NCBI RefSeq assembly: GCF_910589235.1
Contig: NC_060958.1
Coordinates: forward strand, 12,056,249 to 12,120,248
Direction of reading: 5' to 3'
Length of the DNA stretch: 64,000 bases
Source: Vespa crabro
Lineage: Eukaryota > Arthropoda > Insecta > Hymenoptera > Vespidae
Part shown: positions 28,737-37,700 of the stretch, in pieces
Position numbering within the stretch: the first letter of the stretch is position 1
Layout of the letters: each line of letters starts with the position of its first letter
Translations under genes and position numbers: made by a program
Notes under the pieces: generated by a model
Told to the model about the DNA's origin: nothing
Database searches by the model: none
The model's input: only the letters and a program-made list of their open reading frames with translations

Positions 28737-29308
28737 GCGGAACTTTAGCAGACAATAAAGATTCCCTTTTTGCGTTTTCTACAAAGAAATTATTCTCGCT
28801 TTTATCGACAATATCGATTATTTTGGATTAGTAGGCCATAGAAATATTTTTGAGAAACGATTATGTGAAACGATGATCGACGGGGAATGTTCGCTGATAA
28901 AAAATCTTCCTCGCGTCAATGGTACGATAAAGCGGAATTAAATTTACACGTTTCTATTAAAAATAAATAATAGAGGAATGAAGATAAAAAAAGGAATGTC
29001 TCGGAGCAATCATGAAACGCTTTCTCGAGGCAACGAACGTTCCTTTACATTGTGTAACGTCCTATTTATCGATTCGAAAGCACGTGATACGATCCGGCTG
29101 TCTAAGCGATCCGAGCAAAATAATAGATGTGCCTCTTCGAAATCAGCAGGATAAAGTTACCTACCTGCTTCTTATTTACTATCCATAGTAGAATCGTTTC
29201 GATCAATCAAAAAGATCGATCAAAAGCACTTTATATGCCTTACCTCTCATACTTGACTTGCATAGAATGAGCGGAGTTGTCCTCCCAATAATTCTGTGTC
29301 TCCATCAT
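5526..29308 (-). CDS. cwo: Clockwork orange, bHLH-Orange transcriptional repressor of the circadian clock (five coding exons over ~24 kb)
   Basis: cwo is a nuclear bHLH-Orange repressor that binds CACGTG E-boxes and damps CLOCK-CYCLE targets; this role comes from knowledge of the insect family. Coding exons on the minus strand are 29308-29244, 16048-15919, 6858-6675 (alternative end 6687), 6565-6329 and 6241-5526. Intron phases agree throughout, and the total is 1332 nt, about 443 residues (439 with the alternative donor). The N-terminus begins MMETQNYWEDN. It is followed by an acidic EDDEVYTKKKVSR leading into the bHLH (MSHRIIEKRRRDRMNNCLAD, then loop and helix 2 ending IRHMKHLQ). The Orange domain is YRLGFQECLSETMHF to HCEKILAAS, and a Ser/Pro/Thr-rich tail ends SPIYQT. 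No terminal WRPW is seen. An in-frame TGA lies upstream of the first ATG. Identity rests on the bHLH plus Orange pair; an E(spl)/Hey relative is less likely because the basic region lacks the Hairy-type Pro. Confidence 0.92.
5584..5660. repeat. (GTC)n triplet tract inside the cwo coding sequence
   Basis: Repeated GTC/GTCGTC units on the plus strand encode the Thr-rich tail of cwo on the minus strand. Because the units are triplets, length changes would keep the reading frame. Confidence 0.85.
6329..6565 (-). CDS. cwo: cwo coding exon 4 (Orange domain)
   Basis: This exon is 237 nt, with the acceptor CTCCTTTAG and the donor GTGCGT. It encodes GTKHATVTPVHAHPEDS, then AAEHYRLGFQECLSETMHFL and a helix ending HCEKILAA. 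This is the Orange dimerisation and repressor-specificity domain of bHLH-O proteins. Reading through the donor stays open but inserts about 29 hydrophobic codons, so splicing to exon 5 is preferred. Confidence 0.9.
6675..6858 (-). CDS. cwo: cwo coding exon 3 (bHLH domain)
   Basis: The acceptor TTACAG precedes CAAGATCC on the minus strand. The exon encodes QDPMSHRIIEKRRRDRMNNC, loop residues with KKGRGRVEKTEIIEMAIRHM, and KHLQ. The 3' end is uncertain. A donor at GTTCGA gives an end at 6675 and four extra residues (GLRQ), and a donor at GTCTTC gives an end at 6687. Both leave phase 1 and both are weak matches to the consensus. Confidence 0.9.
7356..7394. repeat. (GA)n microsatellite
   Basis: About 19 GA dinucleotides in the cwo intron. 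Confidence 0.95.
7586..7615. repeat. Perfect 10-bp inverted repeat
   Basis: GGATAATATT (7586-7595) and AATATTATCC (7606-7615) are separated by 10 bases. It is an AT-rich hairpin of unknown significance. Confidence 0.8.
7741..7840. repeat. (TA)n microsatellite with GTATAT interruptions
   Basis: A TA run up to ~7788, followed by imperfect TATATG repeats to ~7840, in the cwo intron. Confidence 0.9.
8186..8223. promoter_or_regulatory. Inverted pair of canonical E-boxes in the cwo intron
   Basis: CACGTGTTGG (8186-8195) and its exact reverse complement CCAACACGTG (8214-8223) are separated by 18 bases. CACGTG is the site bound by CLOCK-CYCLE and by cwo itself. The pair sits ~1.3 kb upstream of the bHLH exon in a GC-richer block, so it could be an autoregulatory intronic enhancer or an alternative promoter. 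The function is inferred; the sequence symmetry is seen directly. Confidence 0.5.
10626..10699. repeat. (GA)n microsatellite
   Basis: An interrupted polypurine GA tract of ~70 bp in the cwo intron. Confidence 0.95.
12291..12345. repeat. (CT)n/(CCCT)n tract
   Basis: A polypyrimidine tract of CCCT and CT units in the cwo intron. Confidence 0.9.
12661..12721. repeat. (GA)n microsatellite
   Basis: About 30 uninterrupted GA dinucleotides, ending in GCGCGC. Confidence 0.97.
13529..13591. repeat. (GA)n microsatellite
   Basis: About 31 uninterrupted GA dinucleotides in the cwo intron. Confidence 0.97.
14572..14612. repeat. (GA)n microsatellite
   Basis: GAGAGC units pass into a pure GA run. A GAGCGAGCAAAC triplication follows at ~14768-14803. 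Confidence 0.9.
15919..16048 (-). CDS. cwo: cwo coding exon 2
   Basis: This 130-nt exon is flanked by acceptor TTTTCAG and donor GTGAGT on the minus strand. It encodes LDGRSCKDEIYRMGIGAGYC, then an acidic stretch and EDDEVYTKKKVSR, running directly into the bHLH exon in phase 0. The other two frames contain stops or make no sense with the neighbours. Confidence 0.9.
17417..17459. repeat. (GA)n microsatellite
   Basis: About 21 GA dinucleotides in the cwo first intron. Confidence 0.97.
18574..18622. repeat. Two adjacent perfect hairpins
   Basis: GTAGTAGCAATG (18574-18585) pairs with CATTGCTACTAC (18592-18603) across a 6-base loop. Overlapping its end, ACGTGAC (18602-18608) pairs with GTCACGT (18616-18622) across 7 bases. 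The stems are perfect but short for a microRNA precursor. It could be a structured element or a palindromic protein site. Confidence 0.6.
19066..19116. repeat. (TA)n microsatellite
   Basis: A TA run of about 25 units in the cwo first intron. Confidence 0.95.
19436..19485. repeat. (GA)n followed by (CA)n microsatellite
   Basis: A GA run of ~14 units, then a short ACACAC run. Confidence 0.93.
22257..22349. repeat. (GA)n followed by (CA)n microsatellite
   Basis: About 40 uninterrupted GA dinucleotides followed by CACACA. This is the longest GA tract in the window. Confidence 0.97.
23079..23168. repeat. (ATTTCG)n hexanucleotide repeat
   Basis: About 15 tandem GATTTC/ATTTCG units with a few GTTTTC variants toward the right. 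It is CpG-containing and lies in the cwo first intron. Confidence 0.95.
23760..23873. repeat. (CTCG)n and (ACATAT)n microsatellites
   Basis: CTCG tetramers at ~23762-23788, then ACATAT-type hexamers at ~23819-23873. Confidence 0.9.
25231..25277. repeat. (TA)n microsatellite
   Basis: About 23 TA dinucleotides. Confidence 0.95.
28037..28083. repeat. (ACGC)n tetranucleotide repeat
   Basis: About 11 uninterrupted ACGC units in the cwo first intron. Confidence 0.97.
28669..28734. repeat. (CT)n microsatellite
   Basis: About 32 CT dinucleotides with one CCCT interruption, ~500 bp downstream (in the cwo sense) of coding exon 1. Confidence 0.97.
29244..29308 (-). CDS. cwo: cwo coding exon 1 (start codon)
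   Basis: This 65-nt exon encodes MMETQNYWEDNSAHSMQVKY plus Glu and the first two bases of a Ser codon. The donor GTAAGG follows GAGAG on the minus strand (plus 29238-29243). A TGA stop lies in frame 13 codons upstream of the ATG. The two leftover bases (AG) join the T that opens the next exon, giving Ser-Leu-Asp-Gly-Arg-Ser. The second ATG (29305-29303) could be used instead. Confidence 0.82.
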
Positions 29309-29876
29309 TTTGAAGCATAGAACGAGACGGCGTAAGCACTGTTCTCAAAAAGTACGTGGAAACGTACGTCACTTTTTCGAATTCGTTTCGATAAATCCAA
29401 CGACGATCTTCTTACTCCACTTACTTTGCCTTGGTGCTTAAAAAAGTAGAAGAACGTGATGACGACGAAGTTCCTCTATTCGATACGTTGAAAAATTTAG
29501 GTATCTTTGGAAGAAAGCTACCCCGACTAAGACGAAGAAAAAGGAATAAAAAAGGAAGGGACGCGCATGCACGGAATTAGTCGGAATGAGAGTCAAGGAT
29601 CTTCTCTTTGTAGGAAAGGGCCGTGATGTTAGTTCTCCCTCTCGCTATCTCTCTCTCTTTCTCTCTTCTTGATTGATCGCGCGCGCACACGTAACGCGAC
29701 TAGGTTAGACTCGCCTCCGCAAATTCACTGATACATTAGTGCGCAAGCCGTGCGACGTACCGAAAGAGGCCGGTGTTCGGGGGAATCGCCCACGACTTCT
29801 TCGCGTTCAGTTTCGCGGCGAAGTTCGTACTAGCGCCCTCTTTCTCTCTCTCACGCACACGCACATACACATGCAC

Positions 29877-29880
<4 letters not shown>

Positions 29881-29923
<43 letters not shown>
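29881..29923. repeat. (CT)n microsatellite
   Basis: About 20 CT dinucleotides. Confidence 0.95.
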
Positions 29924-29926
<3 letters not shown>

Positions 29927-30158
29927 GTTTACTCGTGCGCGCGCAACAGCGACTACAGCCGCGCGATCGGAAAGATCGAGACACTTTGAAAAGTTCTAAT
30001 AAAAGAATCGTCCACATGCGGATAAAGAAAATTCAATAACGACAAAAATATTAAAGTTCGGTACGGTGCCGTGGCAGTCACCGAGTCGCGGCTCACCGAG
30101 TGTACGTGTCGATAAGGCCGTTGACTCGTTCGACCGAGAAATTCCGCGCGATACGTTC

Positions 30159-30161
<3 letters not shown>

Positions 30162-30199
<38 letters not shown>
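30162..30199. repeat. (GA)n microsatellite
   Basis: About 19 GA dinucleotides. Confidence 0.95.
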
Positions 30200-30203
<4 letters not shown>

Positions 30204-31240
30204 AGAAAAGGGAATGATTAAGAGAAGGGATATTGCAGGGCCGTAGAAAACCTGACACTTACGTATTATCTATCTCCTCGAAGAGATGGGAAAATATTTA
30301 TAGAACGCGCACACACTTTTTTTTAATCGCAAGTAACCTTCTGCCGTGCGCACTTAGAACCTGGGAGCGAGAGCGAATAAAGAACGGTAAGAAACGCGTG
30401 CCGTTAACTCGTTGAAACACCTTTCGCTTATAATGCGAGGTGCCCCTGCAAGCTGCTCGTTCCTTCGCTCGCTAGCTCGTCCACTCGATATCTCTTAAGT
30501 GGGAGAGAACGAACTCGAGTTGCGCGTTTCAGGAGCGAATGCGTCTACCTCGGTGCCCTATCCATCCTTATTTTCTTTTGCTCGAGCGATCTTGAGTTCT
30601 TTGATAAGGGGGCTTATGATTTCTAAACATTCAATTTTCCATGTTTTTACGTCAATACGTATATTTCGATTAAAAACTTGATTAAAACTTGATTCGATAA
30701 TAGGAATTTAATGGTATACATATTTACGAAATGACAACGAGTCATCCTATCGTATTATTATTGTCAGGAAAGACATTACGAGGAAATAACTTACTGGTAA
30801 CACCAAGTGAATATATAGAAAAGAAAATTCCGACCAGGTTATCTACGGTAAGCGTCATTATCACTGCACGAAGTGTAACGCGACAAGTCAGTGTTCGTTC
30901 GACTTCTCGCGTCCTGATAAAATTACACATGACGATATAGAATTCCGAAATAGGTTTGGTGACGCGCATATTCTTTAGCGTTATATGCGCGCATTCGTTA
31001 TCTCGTTCATCGTGTCGCGCCGCCTGTGAAATACAACAAGAAGAAAATCAAAGTGGATTCCCATGTTGCCCTATATCGCGTATATACCTCAACGGATTTG
31101 GCAAACATTCTACTATACATAGATATGTAACTAGTTGCATCGTTGAGAAGTCACTTGCTCGCTCCTCGTCTCTCATCTCTCGCTGGAAAATGAATCGAAA
31201 CGCGCCGAAGCGTCGATATACGTATGTAACTCCATACATA

Positions 31241-31241
31241 C

Positions 31242-31320
<79 letters not shown>
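31241..31320. repeat. (TA)n microsatellite
   Basis: A TA run of over 30 units, flanked by ACATAC. Confidence 0.95.
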
Positions 31321-31326
<6 letters not shown>

Positions 31327-31738
31327 CTATGTATGTATATTATGCATTCTAGAAGGAACGAGAAATAAGTTTCAGGATTTCTTTCAAGCCCACATAGTAT
31401 TAATAAATTGTAAGCATTGTCGCGTAACGATGCTTCGACGTTATGTTAATTCGAGGGAATTTTCGAATAGAGTTTCATTGAAGATGATGATAAAGAAAGA
31501 GAAGGAGAAGGGAGAAAATAGTTGACTTTCTAGGTGAAAGTCTATTTCAAAAGACTACAAGTTACGTTATTGGGGTTTGGAGGGAGGGAGAGAGGAGGGT
31601 AAAGCGAGAACTCGAGACGGTACTGACCACAAGGCGAATTCACGACAGAGTGCAGTATGTTGCTTGAAGACTGGAGTGAGGGGTGACGCGCGGCATGAGA
31701 GAGGATGGTGGAAGCGAGGCAGTTACCACGCTATGCGA

Positions 31739-31836
31739 CACGTGCGCCTGACGTCACGGGGCCGAGCTCTGTGTGCTCCCGGTCACGTGTCCTGTCACGC
31801 GCTCACGCTACGCTCACCCTCTCACGCCCCACCAAT
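31739..31836 (-). promoter_or_regulatory. Candidate cwo promoter: two E-boxes, CRE and CCAAT
   Basis: Within 100 bases there are CACGTG at 31739-31744, the full CRE TGACGTCA at 31749-31756, CACGTG at 31784-31789 and CCAAT at 31832-31836. The block is clearly GC-richer than its surroundings and sits 2.4 kb upstream of the cwo start codon. cwo is a known CLOCK-CYCLE target in insects, so E-boxes fit. The assignment to cwo and the direction are inferred. Confidence 0.45.
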
Positions 31837-31858
31837 CCAAGCACCGGCCGCAATCATT

Positions 31859-31861
<3 letters not shown>

Positions 31862-31898
<37 letters not shown>

Positions 31899-31951
31899 CG
31901 CTCACACCATATTTTGGCGTGTGTGAATGCATTTGCGCGCGCGCGCGCGCG
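31862..31951. repeat. (CT)n and (GC)n tracts
   Basis: A CT run at ~31862-31893 and a short GC run at ~31935-31951, next to the candidate promoter. Confidence 0.9.
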
Positions 31952-32099
31952 TCTAAATGCGCCTTTCGAAGATAGCAGCACACGCGTTACATGCCATCGC
32001 TCTTTTTTACCTACGTTCCTTGAACATCTTCTATTTTCTCTTTCCTTTGCAGTTTCTCTCTCATCTTCTTCCTTTTTCATTGCAAGAAGCGAATTGAAA

Positions 32100-34450
32100 G
32101 AAAAAAGTTACTTTTCAGAATGAAAAAGAATGTATTTAAATAAAATTTATTTTTGCCAAAGCTACGGAAAAAAAAGAATTCCAAACGGATAGATGTCCGG
32201 AAAAAAGAATTAATCGTTACACGACATGATTAAAAAATATATCTGCGAACAAATATTGCGTCTGCCGTTGAAAAGTGCTGTGGAAGAAGTTAATGAAATA
32301 ATTTTTCTGTAATACTTTGACGCGTAATTAATATCAAATTAGTATCTAACTTTGAGAATAGAAGACATTCGTATGAAAAATAATTCGTATGTAAGCGCAT
32401 GAACATTTTTCTTACAAATTTTGTCTCCATGTTTATGAACCTACTACCATTTCTACTGGCATCATATTCAAGTGATTAATTTTCATAGTTTCGACTGAAC
32501 AAGCTATTCGTTTATACAGTTTTTAATTTCGTATACCATATTTTTAATGTTTCGATATTTTCATATAATAGATCGAAAAATTGCAAGCTTCGTGAGAGCC
32601 AGATGACGTAAAGCACATGGCCGACGGTCTAATTAGTCTCCTTTGCTAACGATGAATCTGCCATTTCGAATTATTTTGTGGTACCGGCTAAAACCAAGCT
32701 TCGACGTCTCATTAATTGCAAGTAATTAGAATATTTCTTTCTAACTTACACACTTATCTCACATACCATACGATCGTCGAAAAGGGGATTTCCGCAAGTC
32801 GTCGCATCGTTTCGTTTGAAAAATACCCGCGATAATAAAATCGGCGTCTCGGTGGACGCTTTTTTGTCTTATTTTTGCAGTATCGATACTTGTTTAAATT
32901 TTTTTATTATCTAACAATTAATAATTTGCCATTAATTGTACTTCATGTATCGTATTTCGTATTACATTCGACTTTCATATAGACACGCGTAAGCACATCT
33001 ACGAATACCCCCTACGGTATCCCATATGTACGCCCACACAATTAATTTTATGTATATCCTACTAATTAAATTTAACATTATTCAGGCTTTCAGCACGAAT
33101 TGTGCGCGCTGGGAAAGAACAGAAAAGAACAGACAGAGAAGGTAATAATATGTGGATATATAATGTTATTTTACATCGCATTAAGCTTATTATTAGATAG
33201 GAAATTGTCCTGGGATATCGATATGCAGACTAATTGCTGGTATATTTAAAAATAATTTAGCTTTTATTAATTCGATTAATAATATATGATGAATTTTAGA
33301 TAAAATCTCTATCGTTAATACTTGTGGGGGGGGGGGAGGGAATACCATTTTTTAATATGTCACCTGCATTGATGATATATAGGAAAAATATATAAATATT
33401 CTATAAATACAATTCCTTACATCACATTAGCGGTGCTATTTTTTATCTGTTGACCTCCCTGTGGCGAAAAGTTGGTAAAGCAATCGCTGTATTAATAACT
33501 AGAGAAATTAGACAAAATAAACAAAGGAGGAGATAAGTGTGATTATTAAATACGATGTATTTATTCCAGTGGAATTTATACGTATAGCTAGGACTCGATC
33601 ATGTGCAAACGTCGATCACGCTCAACTGCAAAAGATAAATTATTAGACTGCATTCCTTAAGCTAACATAACGACGTAAGCAATTAATTTTGATGATAGAG
33701 GTACGTAGTCTGGAAGAGGTACTTTGTCTGGAATTTTCGTCATCGGTTTTACTTATTTACGGTGAGAAATGATATTGGACACATGACATCGACACATGGT
33801 AAGCATTAGTCGACAAATATTGTTATTTATTGTCATTGTACCTTTTAAGAGAAGCTTTAATTAATTCTATTATTTTTATCTTTTTAGGCTTTAGGTGTTA
33901 TATGATTTCGTTCGTTATAGGTAACAGTACAGTGGAGCGCGTACTTGGAAATATGCAAGATGGATTTGGTGACAGTCGAGCAGAATTGACACCTTCTCTT
34001 TGAGTTTCTACGATCATCTATTCCTCGATCAAGGGTGCTTTCTTTTACCGTAACTTCATTCAGTTTGCTATTAGAGTATATTTTTATTTTGTTTATGCGT
34101 TATTTTGTTTATGCGTTGTACATTTATCAAATAGCTGAGGATTCTGAATTCGTTCTGCTTTGATAACGTCATTGTAACTTCATTTTGTCATTTTTGCATT
34201 GGTGAATTTAATATGAATTATTTTAACAATCATCATTAATAACGTGCGATAAGTACGTAACGATTTCATCATCAGAATTGAGAGGACCGGTCTTTATCGT
34301 GCAGTTTGAAATAACCTAGACGCAACCCTTTCGAAACATACACTTCAATGAGAATCGTCTTGAGATTTTCTCAAGTTTTCTCAACTTTTCTTTGTGCATG
34401 CTAACCAGATTCTTTATCTTTGGATATTTTATAATGAAGTAATGAGGACA
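32100..34450. other. AT-rich region with no recognised gene
   Basis: I see no long open frame, no transposon protein and no tandem array here. A G-run lies at ~33326-33340. A short GC-richer segment at 33085-33140 is flanked by TTCAG and GTAATA and could be an exon of an unrecognised transcript, but nothing else supports it. Confidence 0.6.
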
Positions 34451-34453
34451 CTC

Positions 34454-34789
34454 TCATCTCCTTCCTCCTAATTTATGCTGTAGACGTTGTTGCGTTGTTC
34501 TGTAGGAGAGAACTACGAGAGCGTTTCCACATATGCTTCTCGCACTGGACCAACTATGATAATCGATTTGCATCGTCTCTTTTTTATCGTCAGATTTATA
34601 GGTCGCGACGAATAACTCGGCGATACTATAGGCTAGGATACCGTCAACAAAATATCGCTCGCCGCGTTCAGAGAGCGAAGTTAATGGGAAATTAACGCGC
34701 GTTTCTTTAAGGGATACCGTGCGACTACCACAAGATAGATGATAAATAACTGTGCACGACAACATGCACATCGCAATATTCTTTTCCAA
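34454..34789 (-). other. Unexplained 111-codon open frame next to the satellite
   Basis: An uninterrupted minus-strand frame starts MEKNIAMCMLSC and ends KLGGRR. It is GC-richer than the surrounding DNA and stops five bases before the first satellite monomer. I recognise no domain. It could be a decayed exon, a transposon remnant or chance; the plus strand is also open over part of it. Confidence 0.25.
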
Positions 34790-34793
34790 AGGC

Positions 34794-37700
34794 TAAAGCT
34801 TATAAATTAATATTTTCGGCAAGTATATAATTATTTAAACGATTTTTATTGCACACGGGATAGAAAAGAGTAATATTTAAACAATAGTTTATTTATTTAA
34901 ACATTAAAAAGTCTGAATCGCACGCGTGATTTAAAATAATTTTTTAATAAACTACCATTACTTAAAATTTTAATTTCAGAGCGGTTTTCTCTGGAAATAT
35001 AAACATAAACGCACATTTTCACGACTTTGACTGTTCGCGACTTAGTTTGCTCTTGCACTCCGACGTGTGCACTTCGTGATTCCCGTTTCTAAACGCTAAA
35101 GCTTATAAATTAATATTTACGGTAATTTTATAGTTATCTAACCGATTATCATAGCGCGCGGGATAGAATAGAGTAATATTTAAACAATAGTTCATTTATT
35201 TAAATATTGAAAAGTCTGAAACGCGCGCGGGACTAAAAATAATTTTTGAATAAACATCCATTACTTAATATTTTAATTTCGGAGCGGTTTTCATTGGTAA
35301 TATAAACATAAACGCACTTTATCACGACTTTGACAGTGTGCGACTTAGTTTGCTCTTGCACTCCGACGTGTGCACTTCGTGATTCTCTTTTCTAAACGCT
35401 AAAACTTATAAATTAACATTTTCGGTAATTTTATAATTATCTAAACGATTTCTATAGCACGCGGGATAGAATAGAGTAATATTTAAACAATAGTTCATTT
35501 ATTTAAACAATAAAAAGTCTGAATCGCGCGCAGGTCTTAAAATAATTTTAATATAAACTTCCATTACTTAAAATTTTAATTTCCGAGCGGTTTTCTCTGG
35601 TAATATAAACATAAACGCACTTTTTCACGACTTTGACAGTTCTCGGCTTAGTTTGCTCTTGCACTCCGACGTGTGCACATCGTGATCCTAGTTCCTAAAC
35701 GCTAAAGCTTATAAATTAATATTTACGATAATTTTAAAATTATTTATGCGGTTTTTATAGCACGCGGGATAGAGTAGAGTAATATTTAAACAATAGTTCA
35801 TTTATTTAAACATTAAAAAGACTGAGTCGCGCGGGAATTAAAATAATTATAATATAAACTTCTAGTACTTAAAAATTATAATTTCGGAGCGGTTTTCTCT
35901 TGAGACATAAACATAAACGCACTTTTTCACGACTTTGACAGTTCGCTACTTAGTTTGCTCTTGCACTCTGACGTGTGCACTTCGTGATTCTCTTTTCTAA
36001 ACGCTAAAACTTATAAATTAATATTTTCGGTAATTTTAAAATTATTTATACGATTTTTATAGCATGCGGGATATAATAGAGTAATATTTAAACGTTAGTA
36101 CATTTATTTAAACAATAAAAAGTTTGAATCGCGCGCAGGACTTAAAATAATTCTAATATAAACTTTCCTTACTTAAAATTTTAATTTCGGAGCGGTTTTC
36201 TCTTGAGACATAAACATAAACGCACTTTTTCAGGACTTTGACAGTTCGCGACTTAGTTTGCTCTTGCACTCCGACGTGTGCACTTCGTGATTCTCTTTTC
36301 TAAACGCTAAAACTATTAAGTTAATAATTTCGGTAATTTTATAATTATTTATACGGTTTTTATAGCACGCGGGATAGAATAGAGTAATATTTAAACAATA
36401 GTTCGTTTATTTAAACAATAGTTCGATTATTTAAACAATAAAAATTCTGAATCGCTCGCGGGACTTAAAATAATTTTATATAAACTTCTAGTACTTAAAA
36501 ATTTTTATTTCGGAGCGGTTTTCTCTTGTGACATAAACATAAACGCACTTTTTCTCGACTTTGACAGTTCGCGACTTAGTTTGATCTTGCACTCGGACGT
36601 GTGCACTTCGTGATTCTCTTTTCTAAACGCTAAAACATATAAATTAATATTTTCGGTAATTTTAAAATTATTTATACGATTTTTATAGCATGCGGGATAG
36701 AATAGAGTAATATTTAAACGTTAGTACATTTATTTAAACAATAAAAAGTTTGAATCGCGCGCAGGACTTAAAATAATTCTAATATAAACTTCCATTACTT
36801 AAAATTTTAATTTCGGAGCGGTTTTCTCTTGAAACATAAACATAAACGCACTTTTTCAGGACTTTGACAGTTCGCGACTTAGTTTGCTCTTGCACTCCGA
36901 CGTGTGCACTTCGTGATTCTCTTTTCTAAACGCTAAAACTATTAAGTTAATAATTTCGGTAATTTTATAATTATTTATACGGTTTTTATAGCACGCGGGA
37001 TAGAATAGAGTAATATTTAAACAATAGTTCGTTTATTTAAACAATAGTTCGATTATTTAAACAATAAAAATTCTGAATCGCTCGCGGGACTTAAAATAAT
37101 TTTATATAAACTTCTAGTACTTAATTATTTTAATTTCGGAGCGGTTTTCTCTTGAGACACAAACATAAACGCACTTTTTCACGACTTTGACTGTTCGCGA
37201 CTTAGTTTGATCTTGCACTCGGACGTGTGCACTTCGTGATTCTCTTTTCTAAACGCTAAATAATATAAATTAAAATTATCCATAAATTTATAATTATCAA
37301 ACGATTTTTATAGCACGCGGGATAGAATAGAGTAATATTTAAACAATAGTTCATTTATTTAAACATTAAAAAGTCTGAATCGCGACAGGGATTTAAAATA
37401 ATTTTAATATAAACTTCTAGTACTTAATTATTTTAATTTCGGAGCGGTTTTCTCTTGAGACATAAACATAAACGCACTTTTTCACGACTTTGACTGTTCG
37501 CGACTTAGTTTGCTCTTGCCCTCCGACGTGTGCACTTCGTGATCCTAGTTTCTAAACGCTAAATCTTATAAATTAATATTTACGATAATTTAAAAATTAT
37601 TTATACGGTTTTTATAGCACGCGGGATAGAATAGAGTATTATTTAAACAATAGTTCATTTATTTAAACAATAAAAAGACTGAATCGCGCACGATACTTAA

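Larger units (their letters stand above)
16049..29243 (-). other. cwo first coding intron (~13.2 kb)
   Basis: This is non-coding as far as I can see. It carries microsatellites (GA at 17417-17459, 19436-19464, 22257-22336; CT at 28669-28734; TA at 19066-19116 and 25231-25277; a hexamer repeat at 23079-23168; an ACGC repeat at 28037-28083) and a double hairpin at 18574-18622. No nested gene, tRNA or transposon protein is recognisable. Confidence 0.75.
29309..31680 (-). other. Probable cwo 5' UTR / promoter-proximal region
   Basis: This is upstream of the cwo start codon, with no supported gene. A GC-richer block at ~29700-30160 could hold a 5' UTR exon; a possible minus-strand donor GTACGT lies at plus ~29757-29762, but its match is weak. 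It also holds CT/GA tracts at 29881-29923 and 30162-30199 and a TA tract at 31241-31320. Confidence 0.4.

Noticed and set aside
30956..31525. 189-codon plus frame upstream of cwo
   Set aside because: Much of it is a Tyr-Ile run from the TA microsatellite, and the rest has no recognisable features.
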